From: Clostridium isatidis | Lineage (GTDB): Bacteria; Bacillota; Clostridia; Clostridiales; Clostridiaceae | Assembly: GCF_002285495.1 (NCBI RefSeq) | Contig: NZ_CP016786.1 | Location: 200,001-264,000, forward strand | Length of the DNA: 64,000 bases | Direction: 5' to 3' | Part shown: positions 54,127 through 63,549 of the stretch, one piece after another | Position numbering within the stretch: the stretch's first letter is position 1 | Layout: each line of letters opens with the position of its first letter | Program-made: the position numbers and the translations under genes | The notes under the pieces: model-generated | What the model saw: only the letters and a program-made list of their open reading frames with translations | Told to the model about the DNA's origin: nothing | The model's database searches: none

Positions 54127-54411
54127 GTGAGTAGATCAACAAAAAAAGGACCATTTGTACATGAAGGACTTTTAAAGAAAATCGAAGAAATGAATGCTAG
54201 TGGAGATAAAAAGGTTATTAAAACTTGGTCAAGAAGTTCAACAATATTTCCACAAATGATAGGTCACACAATCGCTGTTCATGACGGTAGAAAGCATGTT
54301 CCAGTATATATTACAGAAGATATGGTTGGACATAAGCTTGGTGAGTTCGTTTTAACAAGAACTTACAGAGGACACGATTACGATGAAAAAGCAGCTAAAA
54401 AAAGAAAGTAA
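54127..54411 (+). CDS. rpsS: Ribosomal protein S19
   Basis: 94 residues, starting SRSTKKGPFV. GTG 54127 is nine bases after GGGAGG. The longer frame from ATG 54085 is rejected since it runs over a hairpin (agagaa/ttctct, 54067-54082) and the SD and adds 14 residues not found in S19. Confidence 0.96.
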   Translation: MSRSTKKGPFVHEGLLKKIEEMNASGDKKVIKTWSRSSTIFPQMIGHTIAVHDGRKHVPVYITEDMVGHKLGEFVLTRTYRGHDYDEKAAKKRK

Positions 54412-54432
54412 TCCGAGAAAGGAGGAACATAA

Positions 54433-54768
54433 ATGGAAGCTAGAGCTATAGCTAAATATGTTAGAATGTCTCCAACTAAAGTAGGAGTAGTTCTTGATTT
54501 AATAAGAGGAAAGAATATTCAAGAGGCTTTCGCTATCTTACAATACACTCCAAAGGAAGCAGCCGTTGCTATAAATAAAGTATTAAAATCAGCTGTTGCT
54601 AATGCTGAAAACAACCATGATATGGATGTTGAAAAATTATATGTAGCAGAAGCATACGTTGGAGCTGGTCCAATATTAAAGAGATATAGACCAATGGATC
54701 ATGGAAAAGCATTTAGAATTAACAAAAGAACAAGTAATATAACACTTGTTGTTAAAGAAAGAGCTTAA
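54433..54768 (+). CDS. rplV: Ribosomal protein L22
   Basis: 111 residues with the tunnel beta-hairpin (GAGPILKRYRPMDHGKA) and C-terminal VVKE. SD AAAGGAGG. Operon member between rpsS and rpsC. Confidence 0.97.
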   Translation: MEARAIAKYVRMSPTKVGVVLDLIRGKNIQEAFAILQYTPKEAAVAINKVLKSAVANAENNHDMDVEKLYVAEAYVGAGPILKRYRPMDHGKAFRINKRTSNITLVVKERA

Positions 54769-54785
54769 AAGAAGGAGGGAAATAA

Positions 54786-55457
54786 ATGGGTCAAAAAGTA
54801 CATCCTCATGGACTTAGAGTAGGAGTTATCAAAGATTGGGATGCAAAATGGTATGCTGATAAGAAAAACTTTGCAGATAACCTAATCGAAGATAACAAAA
54901 TAAGAGAATTCATTAAGAAGGAACTTTACTCAGCTGGTATTTCAAAAGTAGAAATAGAAAGAGCAGCTAAGAGAGTTAAGATAAATATATATACTGCTAA
55001 ACCAGGAGTTATCATTGGAAAAGGTGGAGCAGGAATAGAAACATTAAAAGCTAAATTAGCTAAAATAGTTTCTGATAATAAAAACATACTAATCAACATA
55101 GTAGAAGTTAAAAATGTAGAAACAAATGCTCAATTAGTAGCAGAAAATATAGCTGCACAACTTGAAAAGAGAATATCATTCAGAAGAGCTATGAAGCAAA
55201 GCATTCAAAGAGCTATGAAACTTGGAGCTCAAGGTATTAAAACATCTTGTTCAGGTAGATTAGGTGGAGCTGAAATGGCAAGAACTGAATCATATCATGA
55301 AGGAACAATTCCACTACAAACTTTAAGAGCAGATATAGATTATGGATTTGCTGAAGCTGATACAACTTATGGAAAAATCGGTGTTAAAGTTTGGATATAT
55401 AATGGAGAAGTTCTTCCAACTAAAAAAGTTGAAGAAAAGGAAGAAATTAACGCATAA
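54786..55457 (+). CDS. rpsC: Ribosomal protein S3
   Basis: 223 residues. KH domain with GVIIGKGGAGIE (about 74-85) and the C-terminal domain with SGRLGGAEMARTE. Lines the mRNA entry and helps helicase function. SD GAAGGAGGG. Confidence 0.97.
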   Translation: MGQKVHPHGLRVGVIKDWDAKWYADKKNFADNLIEDNKIREFIKKELYSAGISKVEIERAAKRVKINIYTAKPGVIIGKGGAGIETLKAKLAKIVSDNKNILINIVEVKNVETNAQLVAENIAAQLEKRISFRRAMKQSIQRAMKLGAQGIKTSCSGRLGGAEMARTESYHEGTIPLQTLRADIDYGFAEADTTYGKIGVKVWIYNGEVLPTKKVEEKEEINA

Positions 55458-55474
55458 GAAAGGAGGACTTAGTC

Positions 55475-55909
55475 ATGTTAATGCCTAAAAGAGTTAAGCG
55501 TCGTAAGGTTCAACGTGGTAGAATGAAAGGAAAAGCTACTAGAGGTAACTTCCTAGCATACGGAGATTTTGGTATTCAAGCAATGGAATGTGGTTGGATA
55601 AGAAGTAATCAAATAGAATCTGCCAGAATTGCTATAAATAGATATATTAGAAGAGGAGGAAAACTTTGGATAAAGATTTTCCCAGATAAGCCAGTAACTC
55701 AAAAAGCTGCTGGAACAAGAATGGGTTCTGGTAAAGGTAATCCAGAATACTGGGTAGCAGTAGTTAAACCTGGTAGAGTTTTGTTTGAGTTATCAGGGGT
55801 TAATGAAGAAGTTGCAAGAGAAGCAATGAGACTTGCATCACATAAGCTTCCTGTTAAGACTAAATTCGTAACAAGAAGAGATTTTGAGGAAATGGGTGGT
55901 GAAGAATAA
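55475..55909 (+). CDS. rplP: Ribosomal protein L16
   Basis: 144 residues, MLMPKRVKRRKVQRG start. The first ATG (55475) is eight bases after AGGAGG and preferred to the one two codons later. Stop overlaps the rpmC start by one base (TAATG). Confidence 0.97.
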   Translation: MLMPKRVKRRKVQRGRMKGKATRGNFLAYGDFGIQAMECGWIRSNQIESARIAINRYIRRGGKLWIKIFPDKPVTQKAAGTRMGSGKGNPEYWVAVVKPGRVLFELSGVNEEVAREAMRLASHKLPVKTKFVTRRDFEEMGGEE

Positions 55910-56121
55910 TGAAGGCTAGAGAATTAAAAGAGTTAAGAGCAAGTAATCCTCAAGATTTAAAGGTTAAATTAAATGACCTTAAAGCTGAATTATTCAACTT
56001 AAGATTCCAATTAGCTACAGGTCAATTAGAAAATCCTATGAGAATTAAAGAAGTAAAGAAATCTATAGCCCAAATCAAAACCATCATAAGAGAAGAAGAG
56101 ATCAGGGCTTTCGAACAGTAG
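55909..56121 (+). CDS. rpmC: Ribosomal protein L29
   Basis: 70 residues, helical hairpin with LKAELFNLRFQLATGQLEN. Sits at the tunnel exit beside L23. Coupled to rplP. Confidence 0.97.
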   Translation: MKARELKELRASNPQDLKVKLNDLKAELFNLRFQLATGQLENPMRIKEVKKSIAQIKTIIREEEIRAFEQ

Positions 56122-56146
56122 AAGCTGAAAGGAGGTAACCCTTAAT

Positions 56147-56401
56147 ATGGAAAGAGGATTAAGGAAAAAGAGAATAGGTAAAGTTGTTTCAGATAAAATG
56201 GATAAAACAATAGTTGTTGCCGTTGAAACAAAGGTTAAACATCCACTATATGGAAAGATTGTTAACAGAACAACTAAGTTTAAGGCTCATGATGAAAACA
56301 ATGAAGCTAAAATAAACGATAAAGTATTAATTATGGAAACTAGACCATTATCTAAAGATAAGAGATGGAGACTTGTTGAAATAGTTGAAAGAGCTAAATA
56401 A
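56147..56401 (+). CDS. rpsQ: Ribosomal protein S17
   Basis: 84 residues, OB fold, with GKVVSDKMDKTIVV and the ETRPLSKDKRWRLVEI end block. SD AAAGGAGG. Operon order rpmC-rpsQ-rplN is standard. Confidence 0.97.
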   Translation: MERGLRKKRIGKVVSDKMDKTIVVAVETKVKHPLYGKIVNRTTKFKAHDENNEAKINDKVLIMETRPLSKDKRWRLVEIVERAK

Positions 56402-56429
56402 GCTTTAAAACTGAAAGGAGGGTAATTCA

Positions 56430-56798
56430 ATGATACAACAACAATCCTTATTAAAGGTAGCTGATAACTCAGGTGCTAAAGAAATTATGTGCATAAGAGT
56501 TTTAGGTGGATCAAATAGAAAGTTCGGTAACATTGGAGATGTAATAGTTGCTAGCGTTAAAAGTGCAACACCAGGCGGAGTTGTTAAAAAAGGTGACGTT
56601 GTAAAAGCTGTTATAGTTAGATCAGTTAGAGGATTAAGAAGAGCTGATGGTTCATACATAAAGTTTGATGAAAATGCAGCTGTTATTATAAAAGAAGATA
56701 AGCAACCAAGAGGAACTCGTATTTTCGGACCAGTTGCTAGGGAGCTAAGAGATAATGAATTTTACAAAATTTTATCATTAGCGCCAGAAGTTCTATAA
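56430..56798 (+). CDS. rplN: Ribosomal protein L14
   Basis: 122 residues with the LKVADNSGAKEIMCIRVLGG start and RGTRIFGPVARELR end. Part of the inter-subunit bridge and target of RsfS. SD GAAAGGAGGG. Confidence 0.98.
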   Translation: MIQQQSLLKVADNSGAKEIMCIRVLGGSNRKFGNIGDVIVASVKSATPGGVVKKGDVVKAVIVRSVRGLRRADGSYIKFDENAAVIIKEDKQPRGTRIFGPVARELRDNEFYKILSLAPEVL

Positions 56799-56813
56799 GA
56801 GGAGGTGTCTTAC

Positions 56814-57128
56814 TTGAAGGTACATGTTAGAAAGAACGATACGGTAGTGGTGATTTCTGGAAAAGATAAAGGAAAAACTGGAGAAGTTTTAAAGGTATAT
56901 CCTAAAACAGGCAAAGTTATTGTTCAAGGAGTTAATATAATAAAGAAACATCAAAAGCCAAATAGAGCTAATGTTGAAGGCGGAATAATAGAAAGAGAAG
57001 GAGCTATATTCAGCTCAAAAGTAATGTTATACTGCACAAAATGTAAAAATGCTACAAGAATTAGCAATAAAATTTTAGATGACGGTACAAAAGTTAGAGT
57101 TTGTAAAAAGTGTGGAGAAACATTCTAA
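56814..57128 (+). CDS. rplX: Ribosomal protein L24
   Basis: 104 residues, KOW domain (VVVISGKDKGKTGEVLKV), initiator of 50S assembly. C-terminal CTKC and CKKC make a likely zinc ribbon, common in this group. TTG 56814 is seven bases after the SD GAGGAGGTG; the longest ORF starts at a GTG inside that SD and is rejected. Confidence 0.95.
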   Translation: MKVHVRKNDTVVVISGKDKGKTGEVLKVYPKTGKVIVQGVNIIKKHQKPNRANVEGGIIEREGAIFSSKVMLYCTKCKNATRISNKILDDGTKVRVCKKCGETF

Positions 57129-57151
57129 AATCTGAAAGGAGGTACTAAATA

Positions 57152-57694
57152 ATGACAACAAGACTTCAAGAAAAGTATGAAAAAGAAGTAGTTCCAGCTA
57201 TGATTGAAAAGTTCGGATATAAAAATATAATGGAAGTTCCAAAGCTTGAAAAAATAGTTATCAACATGGGAGTTGGTGAAGCTAAGGACAATCAAAAATT
57301 CCTAGAAGCTGCAGTTAATGATTTAACTATAATTGCAGGACAAAAGCCAATCTTAACAAGAGCAAAGAAATCAGTTGCAAACTTTAAGTTAAGAGAAAAT
57401 ATGGCAATAGGATGTAAAGTTACATTAAGAAAGACAAAAATGTATGAATTTGCAGATAAATTTATGACAATAGCTCTACCAAGAGTAAGAGACTTTAGAG
57501 GAGTTTCAAGTAAATCTTTCGATGGAAGAGGAAACTATTCAATAGGAGTTAAAGAACAATTAATATTCCCAGAAATTGAATACGATAAAATCGATAAGGT
57601 TAGAGGAATGGATATTATCTTCGTTACAAGTGCAAACACTGACGAAGAAGCAAGAGAATTATTAAGATTCCTTGGAATGCCATTCGCTCAATAA
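57152..57694 (+). CDS. rplE: Ribosomal protein L5
   Basis: 180 residues with the KIVINMGVGEA start, LTRAKKSVANFKLRE and the RGMDIIFVTSA end block. Binds 5S rRNA and P-site tRNA. SD AAAGGAGG. Confidence 0.98.
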   Translation: MTTRLQEKYEKEVVPAMIEKFGYKNIMEVPKLEKIVINMGVGEAKDNQKFLEAAVNDLTIIAGQKPILTRAKKSVANFKLRENMAIGCKVTLRKTKMYEFADKFMTIALPRVRDFRGVSSKSFDGRGNYSIGVKEQLIFPEIEYDKIDKVRGMDIIFVTSANTDEEARELLRFLGMPFAQ

Positions 57695-57708
57695 AAGGAG
57701 GGAAAACT

Positions 57709-57894
57709 GTGGCACGTAAGGCTATTATTGAAAAATGGAAAAAGGAACCAAAATATAAAACAAGAGCTTATACAAGATGCAGAATATGTGGAAGACCACA
57801 TGCAGTATTAAGAAAATATGGTGTATGCCGTATTTGTTTTAGAGAACTTGCTTATAAGGGTGAAATTCCTGGTTGCAAGAAAGCAAGTTGGTAA
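57709..57894 (+). CDS. rpsZ: Ribosomal protein S14, zinc-binding (type Z)
   Basis: 61 residues with zinc ligands C24, C27, C40 and C43 (CRIC, CRIC). GTG start after AAAGGAGGG. The short zinc form is normal in the spc operon of Firmicutes. Confidence 0.97.
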   Translation: MARKAIIEKWKKEPKYKTRAYTRCRICGRPHAVLRKYGVCRICFRELAYKGEIPGCKKASW

Positions 57895-57923
57895 AACTAA
57901 TGTAGTGAAAGGAGGCACATTAA

Positions 57924-58322
57924 ATGGTTATGACAGATCCTATCGCAGATTTGCTAACACGTGTTAGAAACGCAAATGCTGCTAGACATGAAGTAGTAGA
58001 AGTTCCTTCATCAAATATTAAGAAAGCAATAGCTGAAATATTATTACAAGAAGGATATATTAAAGAATTAGAGGAATATAGCGACGGAGTAGTTCCAATG
58101 CTAAGAATAACTCTTAAATATGGAGCAGATAAAGAAAGAGTAATTACTGGAATTAAGAGAATATCTAAGCCAGGTCTTAGAATTTACTGCAAGAAAGACG
58201 AAATTCCAAAGGTGCTAAACGGATTAGGAATTGCAATTATATCAACATCAAAAGGATTATTAGTTGATAGAGAAGCAAGAAAAGTTGGCTTAGGCGGAGA
58301 AGTTATCTGCTACGTTTGGTAA
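57924..58322 (+). CDS. rpsH: Ribosomal protein S8
   Basis: 132 residues. Start ATG 57924 (MVMTDPIADLLTRVRN) is eight bases after GGAGG; an ATG two codons later is less well spaced. The C-terminus STSKGLLVDREAR is the conserved rRNA contact. S8 represses the spc operon in E. coli. Confidence 0.97.
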   Translation: MVMTDPIADLLTRVRNANAARHEVVEVPSSNIKKAIAEILLQEGYIKELEEYSDGVVPMLRITLKYGADKERVITGIKRISKPGLRIYCKKDEIPKVLNGLGIAIISTSKGLLVDREARKVGLGGEVICYVW

Positions 58323-58385
58323 TTTTAAATAAGAAAATTGACTTTATTAACATATAACAGAACAAGTAAAACAGGAGGTGCGATT

Positions 58386-58928
58386 ATGTCAAGAATAGGT
58401 AGATTACCTATAGCTATACCTGCAGGAGTAACAGTAGAAGTTTCAGCAGATAATGTTGTTACAGCTAAAGGACCTAAAGGTCAACTTGTTAAAGCTATGC
58501 ACAAAGATATGAATATAGCAGTTGAAGACAATCAAGTTGTTGTAACTAGACCTAGTGATAACAAAGAACACAAGGCTCTTCACGGTTTAACTAGAACATT
58601 AATCAATAACATGATAATCGGCGTTGAAAAAGGATTTGAAAAAACACTAGAATTAGTTGGTGTTGGTTATAGAGCTCAATTACAAGGAAAGAAGCTTGTA
58701 ATGAACTTAGGATTTTCACATCCAGTAGAAATTGAACCAGTTGATGGAGTAACATTTGAAACTCCTTCAGCAACAAAAGTTGTTGTTAAAGGTATAGACA
58801 AAGAACTTGTTGGAGATGTTGTGGCTGATATAAGATCATGGAGAAAACCTGAACCATATAAGGGCAAGGGAATTAAGTTCGAAAATGAAGTTATCAGACG
58901 TAAAGAAGGAAAAACTGGTAAGAAATAA
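58386..58928 (+). CDS. rplF: Ribosomal protein L6
   Basis: 180 residues, SRIGRLPI start, two repeated domains, ending with PEPYKGKGIKFE. ATG 58386 lies after CAGGAGGTG; the longer frame from 58338 has no SD. Confidence 0.97.
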   Translation: MSRIGRLPIAIPAGVTVEVSADNVVTAKGPKGQLVKAMHKDMNIAVEDNQVVVTRPSDNKEHKALHGLTRTLINNMIIGVEKGFEKTLELVGVGYRAQLQGKKLVMNLGFSHPVEIEPVDGVTFETPSATKVVVKGIDKELVGDVVADIRSWRKPEPYKGKGIKFENEVIRRKEGKTGKK

Positions 58929-58948
58929 TAGAAAGGAGTGAAACCTCT

Positions 58949-59311
58949 ATGTTCAAGAAGGTAGACAAGAACACTAAAAGAGCAAAACGTCACCTAAGAG
59001 TACGTAAAAAAGTATTTGGTACTGCTGAAAGACCAAGACTTTCAGTATATAGAAGTGAAAAGAATATATATGCTCAAATTATAGATGATGTTAAAGCAGT
59101 AACTTTAGTTGCAGCTTCATCTTTAGATAAGTCATTAAACTTAAAAGTTGGTGGAAATAAAGAAGCTGCTAAATTAGTTGGAGAATTAATAGCTAAGAAA
59201 GCATTAGAAAATGGAATTACAGAAGTGGTATTCGATAGAGGCGGTTATGTATATCACGGAAGAATTCAAGCTTTAGCAGAAGCTGCAAGAGAAGCAGGCT
59301 TAAAATTCTAA
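58949..59311 (+). CDS. rplR: Ribosomal protein L18
   Basis: 120 residues, Lys/Arg-rich N-terminus, 5S rRNA binding fold with PRLSVYRSEKNIYAQIIDD and FDRGGYVYHGRI. SD GAAAGGAGTG. Confidence 0.97.
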   Translation: MFKKVDKNTKRAKRHLRVRKKVFGTAERPRLSVYRSEKNIYAQIIDDVKAVTLVAASSLDKSLNLKVGGNKEAAKLVGELIAKKALENGITEVVFDRGGYVYHGRIQALAEAAREAGLKF

Positions 59312-59330
59312 TAAACAAGGAGGGAAATAA

Positions 59331-59828
59331 ATGAGAATCGATCCTAGCACACTAGACCTTAAGGAAAAGGTTGTAAGTATAAACAGAGTAACTAAGGTTG
59401 TTAAGGGTGGTAGAAACTTCAGATTCAGCGTACTAGTTGTTGTAGGTGACGAAAACGGACACGTAGGCGTTGGAAGCGGAAAGTCAATAGAAATCCCAGA
59501 AGCAATTAGAAAAGGAATAGAAGACGCTAAAAAACATTTAGTAAGTGTTGCAATAGTTGATGGTACTGTTCCTCATTCAATATATGGAAAATTTGGAACT
59601 GGTAAAGTTCTTATAATGCCAGCTAAAGAAGGTACAGGAGTTATCGCTGGAGGTCCAGCTAGAACTGTATTAGAATTAGCAGGATTAAAGGATGTTAGAG
59701 CTAAGTCTTTAGGTTCAAACAATCCTAAAAATATGGTAAATGCTACTATTAACGGTTTAGCAAACTTAAGAACAGCTGAAGATATAGCTAGATTAAGAGG
59801 CAAAACTGTAGAAGAAATATTAGGTTAG
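59331..59828 (+). CDS. rpsE: Ribosomal protein S5
   Basis: 165 residues. Double-stranded RNA-binding domain with VVKGGRNFRFSVLVVVGD, the loop where spectinomycin resistance arises (wild type here), then GTGVIAGGPARTVLE. SD AGGAGGG. Confidence 0.97.
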   Translation: MRIDPSTLDLKEKVVSINRVTKVVKGGRNFRFSVLVVVGDENGHVGVGSGKSIEIPEAIRKGIEDAKKHLVSVAIVDGTVPHSIYGKFGTGKVLIMPAKEGTGVIAGGPARTVLELAGLKDVRAKSLGSNNPKNMVNATINGLANLRTAEDIARLRGKTVEEILG

Positions 59829-59840
59829 GAGGGGAAAGCA

Positions 59841-60020
59841 ATGGCAAAAATTAAAGTTACTCTAGTAAAGAGCTTAATCGGAAGAAAAAAAGACCAAATT
59901 GCTACTGCACAAGCCCTTGGACTAAATAAAATTGGTAAGACAGTAGAACATGAAGATACTCCTCAAATCAGAGGAATGATAAATAAAGTTAGCTATTTAT
60001 TGAAAGTAGAAGAAGTTTAA
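59841..60020 (+). CDS. rpmD: Ribosomal protein L30
   Basis: 59 residues, starting AKIKVTLVKSLIGRKKDQ with the HEDTPQIRGMI end block. ATG follows TTAGGAGGGG and lies 12 bases after rpsE and 20 before rplO, the standard place. Confidence 0.97.
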   Translation: MAKIKVTLVKSLIGRKKDQIATAQALGLNKIGKTVEHEDTPQIRGMINKVSYLLKVEEV

Positions 60021-60040
60021 TAAGAGGAGGTGCTTGAGTA

Positions 60041-60481
60041 ATGAAACTTCATGAATTAAGACCAGCAGCTGGAAGTAAAAAAGCTCCTAAAAGAGTTGGT
60101 AGAGGTACTGGTTCAGGTTTAGGTAGAAACGCTGGTAAAGGTGAAAAGGGTCAAAATGCTAGATCAGGCGGCGGTGTAAGACCTGGTTTTGAAGGTGGTC
60201 AAATGCCACTATACAGAAGACTTCCTAAGAGAGGATTCACTAACATATTTGCTAAAGAAATTGTTAGCATAAATGTTGATAGATTAAATATATTTGAAAA
60301 CGGAACTGTAGTTACACCTGAACTTTTACTTGAAAAGAGAGTAATAAGCAAGGTTAAGGACGGAGTTAAAATTTTAGGAAATGGTACTTTAGAGAAAAGC
60401 TTAACTGTTAAAGGATGCAAGTTCTCAAAATCAGCTGCAGAAAAGATCGAAGCAGCTGGAGGAAAAGTAGAGGTGGTTTAG
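60041..60481 (+). CDS. rplO: Ribosomal protein L15
   Basis: 146 residues. Gly/Lys/Arg-rich N-terminal extension (about 15-60, GRGTGSGLGRNAGKG) threads through rRNA; the C-terminal globular domain is complete. SD GAGGAGGTG. secY begins one base after its stop. Confidence 0.97.
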   Translation: MKLHELRPAAGSKKAPKRVGRGTGSGLGRNAGKGEKGQNARSGGGVRPGFEGGQMPLYRRLPKRGFTNIFAKEIVSINVDRLNIFENGTVVTPELLLEKRVISKVKDGVKILGNGTLEKSLTVKGCKFSKSAAEKIEAAGGKVEVV

Positions 60482-60482
60482 T

Positions 60483-61757
60483 ATGCTATCAACCCTACGT
60501 AATGCCTGGAAGGTTCCCGAATTAAAGAAAAAATTCCTATGGACTATATTTTTAATTGCAATTTTCAGGATAGGAACACATATTCCTGTTCCTGGAATTA
60601 GCAAAGAAGTCTTAGAAAGTTTAGCACAAAGCGGAACTTTATTTGGATTTTATGATTTAATATCAGGAGGTGCTTTTAGTCAATTTAGTATATTGGCTCT
60701 AGGCGTAACACCTTATATTAATGCATCGATAATAGTGCAACTATTGACTATAGCAGTACCATCTTTGGAACAATTATCTAAGGAAGGTCAAGAAGGAAGA
60801 AAGAAAATTCAAGCAATAACAAGAATATTATCTATATTTATTGGTTTTATTTTAGCTTTCGGAATTTATAACTTAGTAGCTTCAAAAGGAGCTATACAAG
60901 AAAGTAGCTTTAGTCAAATAATTGTTGTATTAGTATCATTAGTTGCGGGATCAACTTTCTCAATGTGGTTAGGAGATCAAATAACAGCTAAAGGATTTGG
61001 AAATGGAACATCAATATTAATATTCGTAAATATTGTGTCTCAGTTACCGGTGACTTTAATGTCATTATATACATTAAAAAATATAGGAAAAATCACTATT
61101 GTAGAAATATTGTTGTTTGTGTTATTTGTGTTATTAATGTTAGTAGCATCTGTATTCTTCTCATTAGCAGAAAGAAGAATTCCAGTGCAATATGCGGGAA
61201 AAGCTGTTGGAAATAAAGTTATGAGAGCTCAAAGTACCCATATACCTTTAAGTATAATAGGGTCTGCAGTTATAGCTATAATATTTTCATCCTCAGTTAT
61301 GATGTTCCCTGCTACACTAGCTCAATTCTTCCCAAATAGCAAAGTATTGACTAGTTTAACAACAAGTAAATATAGTTTATTCAATAGAGGAACATGGATA
61401 TATGCGGTTGTATATGCTCTATTGACAATATTCTTTACTTGGTTCTATACACAAATTACAATGAAACCTGATGAAATGGCAGAAAATTTACATAAATCAG
61501 CAGGTTTTGTACCTGGTATTAGACCAGGAAATGCAACTGAAAAATATTTCGAAAAACTACTTACAAAAGTATCAATAATAGGTGGAGTATTTGCAGCTGT
61601 TTTAGCAGTACTACCTATATTAATATCAAATACAAATTTACAAGGAATTCAATTTGGTGGTACATCATTACTAATTATGGTAGGAGTTGGACTTGATTTT
61701 TCAAGACAATTAGACTCACAATTAATTATGAGACATTATCAAGGATTCTTAAAATAG
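60483..61757 (+). CDS. secY: Preprotein translocase subunit SecY
   Basis: 424 residues, ten membrane helices expected. The plug region after TM1 (GTHIPVPGI), TM2 ISGGAFSQFSILALGV and GLDFSRQLDSQLIMRHYQGFLK end are typical. With SecE (35208-35441) it makes the protein-conducting channel. Its SD (AGAGGTGG) is inside rplO. Confidence 0.97.
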   Translation: MLSTLRNAWKVPELKKKFLWTIFLIAIFRIGTHIPVPGISKEVLESLAQSGTLFGFYDLISGGAFSQFSILALGVTPYINASIIVQLLTIAVPSLEQLSKEGQEGRKKIQAITRILSIFIGFILAFGIYNLVASKGAIQESSFSQIIVVLVSLVAGSTFSMWLGDQITAKGFGNGTSILIFVNIVSQLPVTLMSLYTLKNIGKITIVEILLFVLFVLLMLVASVFFSLAERRIPVQYAGKAVGNKVMRAQSTHIPLSIIGSAVIAIIFSSSVMMFPATLAQFFPNSKVLTSLTTSKYSLFNRGTWIYAVVYALLTIFFTWFYTQITMKPDEMAENLHKSAGFVPGIRPGNATEKYFEKLLTKVSIIGGVFAAVLAVLPILISNTNLQGIQFGGTSLLIMVGVGLDFSRQLDSQLIMRHYQGFLK

Positions 61758-61779
61758 TTTAATAATGGAGATGATGCCC

Positions 61780-62430
61780 GTGAAGATAGTATTATTAGGT
61801 CCTCCTGGAGCAGGGAAAGGAACACAGGCAAAATCAATTAGTAATAGATACTCAATACCTCATATTTCAACTGGAGATATTTTTAGAAAGAATATTTCAG
61901 AAAATACTCCTTTAGGAATTGAAGCTAAGAAATACATCGATAAAGGTCAATTGGTACCTGATGAAGTTACAATTAACATGGTTAAGGATAGACTTCAAGA
62001 AGATGATTGTAAAAGTGGGTTCTTATTAGATGGATTTCCTAGAACTGTAATTCAAGCAGAAGCTCTTCAAGAATTTTTATTAGAAAGAGATAAAAATCTT
62101 GATACTGCATTACTGATTGAAGTGCCAACAGAGTTTATTTTAGAAAGAATGACAGGAAGAAGAGTATGTCCATCATGTGGAGCTAGTTATCACATAAAGT
62201 ATAATCCACCTATCCATGGAGATAAATGTGATGTTTGTGGAAGTGATATCATCCAAAGAAAAGATGATTCAGAGGAAACAGTATCTGAAAGATTAGATGT
62301 GTATAAGAAACAAACACAACCACTAATTGATTTTTATAAAGAAAAGAACTTACTTTCAGTTGTAGATGGAACAAAGGCTATTAATGAAGTTTTTGAAGGT
62401 ATTTGTGCCTTATTAGGAGATTTTGAATAA
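61780..62430 (+). CDS. adk: Adenylate kinase (zinc-lid type)
   Basis: 216 residues; interconverts ATP, AMP and ADP. P-loop GPPGAGKGT (7-15), DGFPRT motif, and LID zinc ligands C130, C133, C150 and C153. GTG 61780 gives the family N-terminus KIVLLGPPG and is nine bases after GGAG; ATG codons at 61765, 61771 and 61774 are too near or ahead of that SD. Stop overlaps map (TAATG). Confidence 0.95.
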   Translation: MKIVLLGPPGAGKGTQAKSISNRYSIPHISTGDIFRKNISENTPLGIEAKKYIDKGQLVPDEVTINMVKDRLQEDDCKSGFLLDGFPRTVIQAEALQEFLLERDKNLDTALLIEVPTEFILERMTGRRVCPSCGASYHIKYNPPIHGDKCDVCGSDIIQRKDDSEETVSERLDVYKKQTQPLIDFYKEKNLLSVVDGTKAINEVFEGICALLGDFE

Positions 62431-63179
62431 TGATTTTTCTTAAAAATAACAAAGAAATTGAGCTAATGAGGTTGGCTGGAAGAATAGTAGCCGAAACATT
62501 ATTATTAATTGAAGAAAAAGTAAGGCCAGGAATAACTACTGCTGAATTAGATAGAATTGCAGAAGAATTTATAACTAAGCATGGAGCTAGACCTTCATTT
62601 AAGGGCTTATACGGCTTTCCAGCTTCATTATGTATATCTGTTAATGAGCAAGTTGTTCATGGAATCCCAGGAAAATATGTATTAAAAGATGGAGATATAG
62701 TTAGTGTAGATTGTGGTGCGTTTCTTAATGGCTTTCATGGAGATGCTGCAAGAACCTTTGCAGTGGGCAATATAACAGAGGAAGCTAGTAAGTTAATTAA
62801 AGTAACCAAAGAAAGTTTCTTTAAAGGCATTGAAAATGCTAAGGTGGGCAATAGACTTACTGATATATCACATGAAATACAAAACTACGTAGAGGCTGCA
62901 GGTTTCTCAGTAGTAAGAGAATTCGTGGGACACGGTATAGGAAGATCTTTGCATGAGGATCCAGATATACCAAATTACGGTAGGCCAGGTAAAGGTCCTA
63001 AATTAGTAGAAGGAATGGCTTTGGCCATTGAGCCTATGGTTAACGTAGGTAGCTATAAAGTTAGAACATTAAATGATAACTGGACTGTAGTAACTAGTGA
63101 TGGCAGTTTATCTGCACATTACGAGAACACTATTGTAATTTTACCAGATGGACCAGAAATATTAACACTGATTGAGTAA
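62430..63179 (+). CDS. map: Methionine aminopeptidase, type I
   Basis: 249 residues; removes initiator Met. Metal ligands D94, D105, H168, E201 and E232, with substrate His77, all present. Coupled to adk by one-base overlap. A spacer of 81 bases follows before the KOW gene. Confidence 0.97.
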   Translation: MIFLKNNKEIELMRLAGRIVAETLLLIEEKVRPGITTAELDRIAEEFITKHGARPSFKGLYGFPASLCISVNEQVVHGIPGKYVLKDGDIVSVDCGAFLNGFHGDAARTFAVGNITEEASKLIKVTKESFFKGIENAKVGNRLTDISHEIQNYVEAAGFSVVREFVGHGIGRSLHEDPDIPNYGRPGKGPKLVEGMALAIEPMVNVGSYKVRTLNDNWTVVTSDGSLSAHYENTIVILPDGPEILTLIE

Positions 63180-63260
63180 GTGTTGCTTAGTTATAAATTA
63201 ACATGATACCACAAGGTGGCTTGTAGATTTATGACTAAGGTAATCATTGAGGTGAAAAAT

Positions 63261-63542
63261 TTGCAAAACAATGACTTGATTGGAAAAGTAGTTCTTTCAA
63301 AAGCAGGAAGAGACAAAGATCATTTATATGTAGTAATAGATGTGTTAAATGATAAGTATGTTCTTCTAAGCAATGGGAATACAAAAACAGTTCAGATGCC
63401 TAAACGTAAGAGTTTAAAACACTTAAGAGTTTTAAATAATGTAGATGATGAGATTAAAGAATCTATCATATCAAAAGATAGAGGTACTGATTTAAAAATA
63501 AAAAGATTTCTAAAACTTAAAGGCATTGTTAAGGAGGGTTGA
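63261..63542 (+). CDS. KOW-domain RNA-binding protein (L14e/YbzG-like)
   Basis: 93 residues. N-terminal KOW motif (LIGKVVLSKAGRDKDHLYVVIDV) resembles archaeal/eukaryotic L14e-type KOW domains. A conserved protein of this type lies between map and infA in many Firmicutes and is suspected to be ribosome associated; function not known. TTG start five bases after GAGGTGA; the longer frame from 63216 has no SD. Confidence 0.85.
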   Translation: MQNNDLIGKVVLSKAGRDKDHLYVVIDVLNDKYVLLSNGNTKTVQMPKRKSLKHLRVLNNVDDEIKESIISKDRGTDLKIKRFLKLKGIVKEG

Positions 63543-63549
63543 TTACCTT